DNA of 64,000 bases. It comes from Heliopora coerulea (lineage: Eukaryota > Cnidaria > Anthozoa > Scleralcyonacea > Helioporidae). Both the position numbers and the translations under genes were made by a program. Within the stretch, counting starts at the first letter, position 1. The number at the start of each line of letters is the position of its first letter. The notes beneath the pieces were generated by a model, which saw only the letters and a list, made by a program, of their open reading frames with translations, was not told the origin of the DNA and did not search any database. Below are positions 47,643 to 60,900 of this stretch, one piece after another. Location of the stretch: NCBI GenBank assembly GCA_030142905.1, contig JASJOG010000108.1, positions 635,001 to 699,000 of the forward strand, read 5' to 3'.

Positions 47643-47782
47643 TTAATCTTGGTTTCTACTTCCCAGGAATAAATCTGTTTTTGACTGTATCAACCGAAGT
47701 GCAAGTTCAGCCATGGTTTGTCTTCTTACAACTGGTGCCTCACCTTTAATAACTGGTTTATGTTCTTCATCTGATGAGCTCT
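47643..47782 (-). CDS. Possible terminal exon of a minus-strand gene
   Basis: Following an acceptor GTCTACAG (47790-47783), the minus frame reads ESSSDEEHKPVIKGEAPVVR and ends KTDLFLGSRNQD with a stop at 47645-47643. The Ser/Glu-rich then amphipathic composition looks coding rather than random. A GTGAGG donor inside it is an alternative end. A second possible exon upstream on the minus strand, near 48355-48291, would encode QLQLQKLENLQTRGAHSQL, a coiled-coil-like stretch, but its splice sites are unclear. The gene is not recognised. Confidence 0.3.
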
Positions 47783-47795
47783 CTGTAGACGGTGA

Positions 47796-49009
47796 TGAAG
47801 ATTCAACAAATAGGAAAAAACGTATATATCTTTTTGAACTGGTGAATAATGATCCATAGACCTTGAGTGATATTAGTAGAATGGTTATTATAGGAACTAT
47901 TTTATCTCCATGGAAGAAGGTGCATCTGTGCTGTGCACATGTGAAGTAAACCACAATTCTGTAGCAAGCACACCAGGTGTTACCAGATGATCAGACAAGC
48001 TCAGGTGTTCAGCTATCTCAGACAATCTAAACTGTTTTTACAAGTCAAGTCTACTGTTATGGAAGCCTGGTTGTATTTTAATTACTTTATATTAGTTTTA
48101 ACATGTTAGTTCTTAAAAGCTTTGCACGGTGGGTATAATTATCTCATTGATATTCCCAATACTTACTTGTAAATTAATGAACCTGTGATATGCCAGCTTC
48201 TTAATTGAATGTTTTTGGCTAAACCTGCTTTTGGTTGGTAACTGCCATCATCATTTAAATGCTGCAACTACACTACTGGCTTTTTTTTTTGCTGGCAAGC
48301 TGGCTGTGTGCACCTCTAGTTTGAAGATTCTCTAGTTTCTGCAGTTGAAGTTGAGACCTGTGGAACAGAGATTCCAGAATGTACAATTAACCATAATCTT
48401 TGTGTGGAATAACGGATTTTGGCATTGAGACAAATTGAACTTTCAGAAAATGGTAGGCTCACGTACTGTGTCTTCAGCCATTGTGCATATCTTGCAGTAA
48501 TGTAGAACTAATATTTCAAAAAGATGAAATTTGGTACAAAGAAATTTGTACCTCCTTAACTCATAGTAATATGTACAAAATCCTTTAGCTGTTATTGAAA
48601 CTAATTAGAGTTTGCAAAGCGCTGTGGTTAAATATACAGCCGCCATTGGTAAGAAAGTTCGTACTTCTTTAATTCGTAGAACAATAATCAGTCATACATC
48701 ATTGAGCAGTTGTTGGAGCTGTTTGCAATGCATGGTTATTAAACATACAACTACCTTGTTTTTCGTTCACGAAGTTTGTTGTAAGGTAAATTCAAGGAAA
48801 GAATCCTTTCAGCCCGTTAAAATGTGAATGATATTAAATTTGTTAATTCAGCTTAGGAGCTCAATTTGTGGCTGTTAGTATTCAATACTGCATGGTTCGT
48901 CGACAGTTCCCGATCGGTTCTTTTGGTTGATTGTTCGATTATTCCAAACATCATGCACAAAAGCGAACAAAATGATGAAATAAAGAGTTTCCAGATCATT
49001 CTACAGTTG
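47796..49009. other. Intergenic, nothing firm
   Basis: It contains the possible coiled-coil exon at 48291-48355 (minus). Otherwise only short frames. Confidence 0.4.
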
Positions 49010-49180
49010 ACATCTGTCCGAATAGGCCCAAACGATTAAGGTAAAAAGTTTCAAAGATTGGTAACTGCCGTGGCTGATGTCAAAGAATCCCAACGTTTCG
49101 AGCAAAGACCCTTCGTCAGAGAAAGAAACGTGCTCTGAAATAGGAATGGCAACTGGACCAGGTTTTATACGAAGAGGAGT
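49010..49180 (-). mobile_element. Detached Penelope terminal-repeat fragment
   Basis: The reverse complement reads through ACCTGGTCCAGTTGCC, a hammerhead-like motif, and GGTTACCAATCTTTG-like sequence. It resembles both the tail of the Penelope element at 2.9 kb and the palindrome at 57.3 kb, with no coding part attached. Confidence 0.5.
49091..49119 (-). ncRNA. Hammerhead-ribozyme-like motif
   Basis: The minus strand gives CTGACGA, then A, GGGT-CTTT-GCTC (a stem-loop with G-C, G-U, G-C and U-G pairs), then GAAACGTT. The core CUGANGA...GAAA is complete and the ACGU after GAA is self-complementary, as in minimal dimer-acting hammerheads of Penelope-like elements. The extra A before stem II departs from the consensus. 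Confidence 0.5.
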
Positions 49181-49456
49181 CATGTGATAAAAAGTTAACC
49201 AATGAAATGCGAGAAACAAAAACTAACAAATCAACGACTAGGCGACGACAAGGAAGTCATTTGCTATGTTTAAAACGACAATCAGCAAACCTACATTGGG
49301 TTGAACCTCTAGAGATCTCAAGGGAATTGATATATGTACGTGGTAAAAGAATGATTACACCCTCAGCAACGACATAGAGTAAGCAAGGAACCTGAAGTCC
49401 AAATCTTTCTTGGTACATTTGATGTTCGTTGTGATGGAAAAACCAGGCGAGAATCG

Positions 49457-49645
49457 TAGACGTAATATAAGTAGTAATGGCCAGCAAATGACACGAGATA
49501 GAGGCATAGGAGAATCGTTTTATAACAGAAATTTTTTATATTTTATTTGTATTTATATTTTTTTTATAATAGAAATGTTTTGAATGATTCTCCTATGGCT
49601 CTTTTTCGTGTCATTTGCTAGCCATTACTATTTATGTTACGTCTA
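49457..49645. repeat. Long hairpin, 60-bp arms
   Basis: Arms 49457-49516 and 49586-49645 are reverse complements with few mismatches and share GGCATAGGAGAATC and AGTAATGGCCAGCAAATG type words. The 69-bp loop is A/T-only in large part. It may be an inverted duplication or a foldback element; no ends or target duplication were found. Confidence 0.7.
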
Positions 49646-50034
49646 TTCGATGTTAGTCTCGTCGCATTTTCAGACACGAGCAAACGTTCTCGAAAAAGAC
49701 TCAATCTGTCGTGTAAATGCTGCTCTCTTTTATAGGAGAAATAAAACATGTAGACAAATTTGGATGCCCCAAACACTTTGTGAACAGTCGACCCTCTTGT
49801 ACTCTCCCTTGTAAGAACATTTGGTGTGCCCAAAAATCATGACAAAAAATGGAAAATTTGCACTTCTGGTGGATGATCTTTTGTGTGACGACGTGAATTT
49901 ACCCTTGCAAGCAATAAGTTTGGGCGCAGTTCACTCGGGCGGCATGATGACAAAAGGACACATGAGCATAACGCTTAAAGGAAAAGATCGTCTTTTTAGG
50001 TCGTTATTTCCATGTCATTATGCTCCTATTTAAT

Positions 50035-50629
50035 TACTGTAAAATTCCCAAAGTAACGTGGCTCGTTACTTTAAGGGGTCGTTACTTTCGCATCGCAAAA
50101 ATGCGTATATAAAGTAAATCATGACAAATATTATCGGACTCATGCTATTTATTATAAAATGATTTTCACCAAGTGTTCCGTTGGCGTTTCCCTGACTGCA
50201 ACGCATGCTCGCTTGTCTTAAACTGAATTGTCTGAAGTACGAGTAAGAAGTTCCAATTTCCTCGTCAGTCCTTGACGCAAATATTTTAGCTCTTTTGTTA
50301 TTATCCACAAACTTGCAAATTAGAACAAGCTTGTATAAGTTTACTGTGAGAAGACAAAAAGCATGGGTGGTTTTGCACGTTTTGGAATTATTAATGGATC
50401 GATGGCTATATCCATAATTTAGTTCAATTACTTAATGGTAAGTTTGAAACGGACAATTTAAGGTATTTATTTTGCATCAGGATGAAAAATGAAAAGTTGA
50501 CCATTGTTTCAAATCGTTACTTTCAGGGGGTCGCTGCTTTTGGTGGGATCATTACTTTCGGGGTTTATTAATAATCACTGGATTTTATCGTTACTTTCGG
50601 TGGGCCGTTACTTTCGGAATTTTGCGGTA
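50035..50629. mobile_element. TA-flanked MITE with repeated CGTTACTTTCGG
   Basis: The ends TACTGTAAAATTCCCAAAGT and, reversed, TACCGCAAAATTCCGAAAGT are inverted repeats that include a flanking TA. CGTTACTTT-type words occur about three times within 70 bp of the left end and four times within 120 bp of the right end, in mirrored order. No transposase is present in the 595 bp. Confidence 0.7.
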
Positions 50630-51130
50630 TGTCCAGTGGCATACCCAAGGATAGCAAGCGATAACGGTATGCAAATTAACATTCCCTAAGCATAGCAACA
50701 GGTGATACGCAAATTTAAAATGATCTACGATATTGAGTAATCAAGCCACGTACACCCACCAATCCCAACGGTTACAATGTAAAAAAGAATCAAATAGTGG
50801 TCAAGGTAGCGGTCATGCTAAGCATCGTTACAAATTGCTACAAAATACCTGTTAATGGACGTTTTGTTTGATGTTAAAATATTGCATATACTTTTATATT
50901 TGCGTAGCATAACATGTAACTATGGGTCGTAAATTTTAAATTTGCATAGCGTGACCAGTTGCTGTGATTAACTTCGTCCCTGACTGGGTCTTGATGTTCC
51001 CTTATTCACTTCATTGGTATATCGACAGTAATTTAAGGTCTTTTGCTTTCGCCTGACCCTACCGTTGTGTCACTCAGTGTGAACCTGGCCTCAGCGAGAG
51101 CTGCGCGCTCATGCGCCAAGTTGCATATTA
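50630..51130. other. Upstream region of the discoidin gene
   Basis: Nothing recognised before the CRE at 51133. Confidence 0.4.
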
Positions 51131-51132
51131 GG

Positions 51133-51140
51133 TGACGTCA
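51133..51140. promoter_or_regulatory. Palindromic CRE upstream of the discoidin gene
   Basis: TGACGTCA, a perfect CREB/ATF site, lies 66 bp before the ATG at 51206. TTGCATAT, an octamer-like word, lies a few bases further up. Confidence 0.5.
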
Positions 51141-51205
51141 CAGTCACATTGTTTTCCAACTTCTTGTGAGATGATGATTTCAAAACGAGAAACAGGGGGG
51201 TGATA

Positions 51206-54200
51206 ATGCTGAAATTCCTACATCTGCTCCTCATCTTCTCCTTTGTGACGGGCAGATATCGTTATGGAGAGTTTGTTTATAAACAACTTCCACGAGAGAA
51301 GAGGGAATGGCGTAAGGTAGAATACACCTTATATCCTCGTGAAGTTCGCTTGTTCCAGGATGATAACTACTGTAAGTCGAAAGCTAGACAAAATACGTAG
51401 GATGTACGTTTTAGCCAGGGTAACGAAGTAACTATTAAAAAAAAAGTTTCAAGAATTTAGATAAATTGAGTTTTCGGCCACGTAAACAAAATGTTGTTTC
51501 CAATCATGTGCTTATCACTTCTCTTGTTTTCGGTTGGCTGATTGACATCTAAAATATCAAATAGCTTTCCATAACTCACATCTCATTTCACAAATCGCTA
51601 TAGCTTGTTTGGTTTGTTTGTTTTTTAATTTTATTGCTCAATTTAGGATCACATGACTTTTTTACCTATAAAAATATCATCTAGCTTTTATATTATTTCA
51701 CTTTTTACTCAGATCAAGATCTTTCGCACAAGATGGCAGCATTTAACCTCCTAACTTTCAGTAATTCCCTGATCATTTTGACTTAACATATTCACCTTTC
51801 TCCCTCGTGCTTCCTGAGGGACATATTACTAAAAAAATCCGGCATTTAGAAAAGTCTAGAGAGACCGTCAAGTCCAACTAGAGACCCATCTAATCCCATC
51901 CAAGTGCTGAATGACGTCGTGAGCTCTGTGTCAGTAATGGAGGAAATCATTTTTACTTGTTTGTCATTCACGGTTACTGTAAACGAAAATGAAAAAGCTC
52001 GAGTTTAGAGCCTATACGTGGCTTATAAATTCTGGAGGAAAATCTCGAATGTCTAGTCATTTTTAAGACCCAGCCGGGATCTGTTGCGAAAAATGCGACT
52101 TTGGGCCATCCCGCTGAGAATCGAACCCGCGACTTCGCGAATCTAGTGCGATGCTCTGCCAACTGAGCTACGGAGGCCGTTGCCGAGAGCACGGCCACCA
52201 CCATTATAAATGCAGAACTCTTGGCCATTTTTATTCTTCAGAATTGTCAACTTAACAGTAAGCTGTCGAGTGTAAATGCCATAATGTTCCATGAAATATA
52301 CATATTTGCGTCTTGTTATACAAAAGTGAACACGGTACATAGAAAACTACGTGAGTTTGGGAGGAAAACGGTAAATCAATACCTTTCCGTTGGCTTTGTT
52401 TCAGTCTTCAGAGAAGTGGTACTATGCATACACGAAGGAAAGTAAACACAAAGCAACGGAAAGTCCGAAAAATGAAAACATTTTTACTATCGACCTTTCG
52501 ATCAGAGCATTTCTGATAATGACTGCAAGATAGTGTCCTTTGTTTCGTATTTTATTAAAATACTCAGAGGTTACCGAAATTTTTAAGAAATAAAGGAAAC
52601 ATTTACTAAAAATTGCTTTCGGAACATTATGTAGTAAAGCTCTATATTCTATAAAGACCAGGATCAAAAAAGTCTGTTCTTGGAGGAATTATTTAACTTA
52701 ATAGCATTTGAAAAGAAACGTTTTATCATTTTAGACTGTCGAACTTCTCTGGGCCTGAGTTATGAAATGATGGTGGTTCGTGCTACGAAACCACGTGGAC
52801 GTGTACATCAAACGTCGTATTTATTTCTGTCACGACGATATGAGGATTACCAAAGGAGCGCTTATGAATTTAAACCAGCTTACTGTGACCACGATTTTGT
52901 GCGTACTCATATGGGACATGGAGATCTTCAATACGTTTCATACGTGGAAATACCATTTGGTAAGTTTCACATGCAATCCTACTTGAAATTAGGCAAGGAA
53001 TTTACGATCATGGAAGATGTGTTCTGACAATTAACCGTTAGAGACGACGATTACAGATTTAGAGGTCATCTGTTTTTCTTAGTTTGAAATCATATTTTTG
53101 TCTGAAGATTATTTGGATCATCAATCATTCCAGAGTCGTGTATCTTAAGACCTCTTAGTAGACCAATATCCTGGGACCTGCGAGTGGACGACTGGTTAAG
53201 AAGTGATCTCTTAAGTGGAATCTTAATATTTAGTGACAGGACGTCTAGAAAAGTGTGCTCAGTAGCCTGCAAGCAGGTGACCTTTTTTTAGGGCGGGCGA
53301 AAGAAGATTTTACACGGTTCTTTCGGGACTGGAATATCTGTGTCGATAATTTGTATGCGAGGTTTTTAAAAAACAAGTCGGAGGCAAGTTGAACACAAAC
53401 TGGCAATCGGTAGAAATTTGACTGACTGGGGTATTTATTGACATGTTTAGCCAATGTGCTTAATAGTAAGTTTGAGTTGACAACATGCCTCAGCAGACTA
53501 ATGCTTTTCAAAGGAGGAGCATTTGGAGCTAAATATACCAGATAAAAAATCGCATGCGAAATATAAAAAATTGGACAACATACTTGACTGGCCTTGTTTC
53601 TCACCAAGGTACCGACTTTATTCCAGCTTTTTATTACCTTGAGTTGAGTCGTGTCGTCAAAAGGGGAGTCAAGTCAGCCAGACTTAAGTTTTATTTAGTC
53701 CTGTCAAAACTAGGAAAATAGCATGGATAACAGATTAGTTCTTTCTAACCGTAACCCAACGCTGTCTGAATAGACCAAGTTTAGTGTGGGTTTTTTCCAA
53801 GACCTTTGTTCATTAAGCTTATACCAACGGAATTACTGTTACTCGCTTTCTCCTTTGATTGCTACCGTTTAATGTCGTTCAGAGTTAAGTGACAGTCATC
53901 ACGAGGTAACGCGGCGTCTGAAATGATGAAACAACCTTGCGGAGAAGAAAAAGCGACCTAATTTTGCAGGGCAAAAGACAAACAAACCGTCAAATGAAGG
54001 GGGTCGGAGTTACAACACTAAAGCGAAGCGAAAAAATAAGCATTCCCTTTTTACGACCCTCGGCTTAGAGATCGTTTTCATATCGTTCCTATTGAGGTGA
54101 TATTTTATGAAGTTTGGTACCGGTGTCGTATGAAAACGACGGCTACTCCTTAATTTTTTCTATCGTTTTCAACTCACGGTGACATCATGTCAACGTGATT

Positions 54201-57200
54201 TAAGTACCTTCGAACACCCTTAACGCCACCAGAGCCCGTGCACAGGATGTGCCGTTGCTTGCATCTCGTTAAATGATCCAGCTCATTAAATTTTGTTCCT
54301 TACTTACTGTCTTGTTTTGATTCCTTTGTATTTCGGTTTACCAGAACACATGACTGTGGTGGACGGATTGATCAATGAGGGCGAGGTGCCAAAAGACCAT
54401 ATTGAAGAAAAAGACAACATTTGGGAAAACGCACTTACTCGTTTCTTTGTCAACTACACAATCGATGGCAAAAATTGGATTGCCTACAGAAATGGAAAAG
54501 GTGATATACAGGTCAGGTTAATTGGACTGTGTTAACAGTACAGTAAAGTGTGTAAACAGTAAAGTAAACAGTATCCATGCATGCCCCAAAGCCCTTTCTA
54601 TTAGAGGTATTTTTAACACCTACATTATCACGGGATTAAAAGAGATATAATGTAACTCCTGACACCGCAGCATTCGTTAATTATTGTGTATCACGTCGCC
54701 AGGATTATTCGCTTTTTGGCGACTGACAAGAAACTTGACGTGAAACGAATTCCTCTACTACGATACACAACACTGTGAGGGCTGCAAATGTCAACAACCG
54801 CAATGCCAAAACCCACAAAACACGTCAACAGAATGTTCGCAGTTCTCATTCTCATTCTCAACTGGTTTCGCGCCCAAAAAAAAAAACAAAAGAAAAACCA
54901 TCCGCGTGAAGCCTGGGCTCTAAGGCCGAGCCACAGTTACATATAATGATCACAGAAGTAGTATATTAACAGATTTGGTTGAGGGCAGAAGGGGCACATT
55001 TATTTTGAACATAGATATAGAGGGTTGGAAGATGCGAGGGTTCAAATTATCCATAAATTTTTAAATCTACCACGTGGAATGATAATATCATCTAGGTCAA
55101 TCACGAACCTGAGGTGTGAGGACTTCTTTCGATATGCAATTGCATTTCTGAATATCGTTCAGTGACCGCATTTTAACATTTTACCATTGAATCCTTTTGT
55201 CGACTGTTGGATTTGAACAAGAAAGTATAGGTAGGATTGATGTTCTATATTCGCCGTAGAATATTTTTACTTTCTCTTGACTTTGTAGGAGTTTGTTCTG
55301 GGTGAGATCAACCGACTTAACGGCACTAGTGTGCCGATATACACGAAGTTTGAACCAAGAATAATTGCCCGTATAATACGTATAGTTCCCTTGAGCTATC
55401 GACGCATGTTGGGCTCCGCTAGCAGTGCATGTTATGTCATGGAGTTGTTTGGATGTGATTATGGTAAGTGAAACTAGACAAGGTTGAAAATGAATAGAAG
55501 TTGAGTGTTAGTTGTCATTCTGGGGCAGTTGTATAAAACAATTATTAACCTCAGAGGTGATTGGTGCTTAATTTTATGGTCAATTACGGTCTGTGTGTGA
55601 GAGAATTTGACTAAGCGTTATTAAAAGTTCTATACAATCTGGCACTGATCTACATTTCAGACCAATCATATGAATTTATTGTTGCTGTTTTTAGAGCCAG
55701 AAAATGCAGGATTACAGACGGTTTTCAGAGAGAGAAGTAAGAAACATCTTCACTCGACCTTAAATAGTTCAATTTGTGGTTTAAAACTAAGTTTAGTGAG
55801 AATGTGTCTCCATCTTACGAACGCCTACATCAATGAAATAGTTTATAGATATTTGTAGGAATTCTATAAAAGTTACAGTATGAAAGTGTTCTGTTTAGAG
55901 CGTCTAGATAAATTCAAAAAAGAATGATGGACAAAAGAACCCTTTGTATAAAATAAACCTGCTCATCCCGAAAGTCAAGAAATGAAAAACTTTTTGTTGT
56001 TGTTTGAGATTGAGAAGTATGTGTAAAGTACTGTGTTGTCACCGCACTTTGTCACGTCCCTGAAACAGCCTTGCATGTGTCTGGAGAATCGAGGCGTTTA
56101 TGCTATGTAGTGGCGATATGCAATTATACAGGAGGGAAAACCACAAATAATTGTTTAAGTTGTGCTAAAAATCAATGAACTACCGTTGGTTTTATCCAGT
56201 CCAATTTTCCGAATGTCCGCCAGTTTTTACAACAACTTCTTTTTATTCTAGGAGATATGGTAATTGGAAGAACCACACTTTATCCTTGGCAACTCTATGC
56301 CTCCGTGGTATTCAAATAATACATCCTTACTTAATTCCTTAAAAAAATTACATTAATCGTGTAACTCGTCATCGCGCACATAGGCGCAATTTAATCTACA
56401 CAAATTGGATGCATGGATAGATTTCAATACATTTTCAAAAGGATTTCGAATAGATTGAATAATTTATAATTTCTCGTAAAAATTAAGGCTGGAAGGGTTG
56501 GCTAACAATCTGACGCACGCAAAATAAAAGCTAAATTTTTTGTTTAGCCTATATAATTTTTGGGGATTGGTCATATTCAGCTATTCGTCTTCTTATTCGA
56601 GTATTCTAGTTTCCTTCTGCGGTGACACTCTAGCTATGAGGGGGGGGGAGCACTTGCCTGACCTCTAGGGAGAACAATCAACTTATAACTGAAAGGGTTA
56701 TCCAATGGAAATGAAGGTGCTGGTACTTATCTGTGTAATTCCTGCAACAACAAATTATGTGAGTAAGTCATTCGTATAAGTCATGTGTATAAGTTATTCG
56801 TAAATAAAATGACATAAAAATATGCGTGAATAAATGTTCAATTTGGGCCCTTTATCTAATCCATGAATTACTAATTCACGAGATCTAGAAGATTTTTACG
56901 AACTTTTGATAAAGCTGTGTATATGGTCTCTTGTAGTTGTTAGTTCTGAGAGAAAATGAAGCCATTTTGATATTGCCTCATGAATTTGAAAGTCTCCAGG
57001 TTTGTTTCCTTCTTTTCCAGGATCCTATTCCACCACCGAATTTAAATGTGTTTAAACAGCCATTCATGGCATTGTCGAGAAAGTATCTTGGTTCCAAGTT
57101 GGTCGGAATGGGCTGGTGCGCGAGAAAATCTCATCGTGACTTTGGCATATATTTATTACAAGATGACACTTTCCACTTCCGACATACACCAATAACAGCA

Positions 57201-57897
57201 ATGTACCCGTCAAATCATAAAGGCGGACTGGTAACTATCACTGATATATAAAAAGTACTGCGTATAGACAATGTTAAATCGTGTAAAAAGTTTAAAGTTT
57301 GGTAACTCCCTTGACTGATCTCAAAGAAATCCAAAGTTTCGAAGTTCAGAACACGTTTCTTTCTCTGACGAAGGCCTTTGCTCGAAACGTTTGAATTCTT
57401 TGAGATCAGTCACGACAGTTATCAACCTTTAAACTTTTTACACGGTAACTATCACCACTTCTTCTGTTGTGTATTTTGCGGTGCAGTTGTTTAAAATCCT
57501 TAATCACGATTAAGCTTAGCTTAGTTCAATCGTAGGCAATGCGGAACTCCAGCCAGAACTTTTCCTTTAACAATTGAAATTGGGACCTATTCGCATATGA
57601 AATACTTAATTCACATGTGAAATGAACTGGCTCAAAATTTCACACGTGAAATCTTGGTGTACGAAACAAGTATTTGACATCTGAAATGGAACATTCACAT
57701 GTGAAAATTAATTTCACATACGATATTTTCATTTCACGCATGGAATTGAAAAAATTCACATATGAAATATTATTTTCATATGTGAAATTGCATGTCATAT
57801 ATTGTAAGGGACTGTAACGTTTGTGTCTTTCTTAACAAAACCTTTATTCTCGCTTTCTGTGATCTGACTCTCTTTCTCTCCCTCTCTCCCTCTCTCC

Positions 57898-57962
<65 letters not shown>

Positions 57963-60900
57963 AGAATTACACACCTTTTCTATTGACTGTTCAGGGCGTT
58001 ACCTTAGTTAGTTAATGTTAAATCATAAATGTCGAATAACAAAACACTACAGGGACTGGCTAAGAATACTTTTTTTTTAGTTACCTTTGAGAAGAGAAGT
58101 CCCGAATGAGCACGTAGGTTGTCAGTTGCATATTTTACCTGGTGTATTTTGGATCTTTTATTTGTGGTCCCACCGCTGAGTTCTCTTTTGTTCAGGGAAA
58201 CACTTAGCAAAAGTCATACCTCTTGGGTTATTTCCCAGTATATTTTTGACAGAAAGTTCCAAGAGTGACGTTTACTGGGAGTGAAAACTACGTGATTCTG
58301 AAAAACTTCCCGAAGGAGCCCTCGCCACTCTTGGTTAGCGGGTGTCGCCTTTAAGTCATGATGCTAGCATTAGGGATATAAGAGCGGAAGAAAAGGAGCC
58401 GCAGGCCAAATAGACGCAAACTCTAGCACAAATGGCTCATTCGCCATGTCCTCCAGTATTGTCACTTACATATCCTCCATCCTTGTGATTAAACTGCACA
58501 CGTCAACGTGATTGGATCAACCGAAAGTTTGTTATGTGTAAACATGGCTTGCAAACTTGCACCCTGTTCACACGTGTCCGTTTTCGTTTGAAAAGGCAAA
58601 TATTTTTCTCCGTTTTCAAAAATATTTCTGTCCACACGTTAGCGTTTTCGAATCGTTTTTGCTCGTCTACAGGAATACGGATACACGATTTGAAAACGCT
58701 AACAACGTACTTGGGCGGCAAAATTATCCCGCCAAGCACCTGTACATCCTGGTCTGACCCCAAACCTTCAAGGTCTTGTTTGTCTTCGTCCTCTGTCAAG
58801 ACGTTTCAGACTGGCCTTCGAGATCAGGAGTGAAAGTTACCTGATAAAGTTAAACCTCCTCCTCACATAGTCAGCTTGAACCTTCAGCAAAGCCAGGTTA
58901 ATCTCAAGACACGCTATTAGGCTTGAAAAAAATCCCGAGAAAAAGCGACAAAAAGTGATATGCCCCCTCTGCCATTATATATCCCACGCGGGATACTATG
59001 CCATGACGTAAGCGTTTTTGAAAACTGTCATTTTCATTTGTCTATCTTTTCATCTGTCTCGGTGATAGAGCATTCTCAATTGCAGCCGCAAAGATCTGGA
59101 ACAACTTACCGTTAAACATACGAAGTAAAGGGAACTTTAGTGTTTTTAAGAAATTACTGAAGACCCATTATTTTAGAGAAGCCTTCGACGTATATACTTA
59201 AAGTCATCTTAAATCTATATACTATTTATTTATTTACTATTTGTTATAATATATATGAACTCTATTGTAACTTTAAAGAATATATTGTTCATAACAAGGT
59301 ATTTTATATTTTTAGCTTAATTAATTTTGTTGTAATGCGCATTTGATCATATTGCAACAGGTTAATTTGCGCAATGTAAGTAATAAATATTATTATTATT
59401 ATTATTGTTATTATTGTTATTATTATTGTCCACACGACCAAAATACCACGAGTATAAACCCACATAAAAATCACAGCTCGACAAGGGATGAATTTTTTAA
59501 TATGAGCAACAAGACAACGAAGTTTAATTAAACAATATTAATTTAAAATGGCTTTTTATGCTGTAGATGAGGATAAAGGTCGAGAACTCAATTTTAACGA
59601 CAACTATTGACGTCTCAGAGGCCAGACAAAAGCCCTGCGTCGTAAACATCGATTACTCACATCTTTCAAGTAAGTTGACGGCAATGCCGGCGATTTTGTC
59701 ATTTTCTTTTACTTATGCTGAGGTATTAAAAATACAGTGGTACGTTGGTAATTTTGAATTAAGTACAAAATGTTGAAAGGCAGTACTCTGCAAAAAAACG
59801 ACAGAACACTGATTTTTGAATATTTCAATTTTGCTGAGTTATGTTTTGCTCATTGATTTATATGTTGGTCAGCTTGGGTTAGGACTGAGTTTTGACGGCC
59901 AAGCTTGGTTTAACTTGATCTGAACCAATAATATCCCACATTTTGCAACGGATTTTCCATGCATAAACAGCGACTAAGATATACAAATCTTACACTTTCA
60001 GTAGCAATTAGGGAGTGGCAAAAATTTTGTCGGAGAACTATTACCCCGTGTCCATTCCGTTCCCGCCCCTAAGTTTTACACTGAATTGTCCTACCGAGTT
60101 TTCTTATTGTTGTAGTTACACCGAAGAAGATTAAGAGAATCAAAGGTAAGCAGTGAGAAAGGATAGGTTAATTTAATAGAGTAAGACCTGAACAATTTAC
60201 AAAACAGTGGTTTTGCAATCAAATCATTAAAATATGCATGATAAGGCTTTGATTTATTAATATCGTTGGTGAGTGACACTTTTTTCTTAGCAATCACCCT
60301 TCATCCAGAATGTTGGTAACATGCCACTGTCTTTCTTTTATTTTTGGAATGATGAATTTATTGAAGTATGTGTTTGTTCGTTTTTAGGATGTAGTGCAAT
60401 CTTGCGTCCCTTCGGCAATACTTACTGCCACGTAGGCAAAAAGACACAGGCTCCGTACATGGGTATATCATATATATAACTTATACAAAAATAATATATA
60501 ACATATATAATATATAACATATATAACATATATGTAACATATAGGTAACATATATATATATATATATATATATAAAAATCATTAAGAATTCATAGGGAAA
60601 AGGCAAAGGAAAATCATAACCGTGTCGTGCTTTTATATGTCTTAAAGACGCATATACCTTTACAGGTTGAGAAGTTAATTATTTCGGCTTAGAAAACATA
60701 AATTTCCAAACTTTCTTCACAAATTAGCGTCTTAAGAGGTTAATTTTATAAGACATTCGAAAACCCGCAATACGTGCTTTATCGCGTCCAGAACACTCGG
60801 CTTTCGCCTCGTGTTTTAAATCCCGATAAAGAACTCCTGCTCTGTTTTTAAATATTACATATAGCCGTGTTTACACTTGCTTTAATTTTCAGAAGCTTTC

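Noticed and set aside
52104..52178. tRNA gene on the minus strand
   Set aside because: The acceptor stem has mismatches and the sequence continues into a SINE-like body, so it is a tRNA-derived SINE head.
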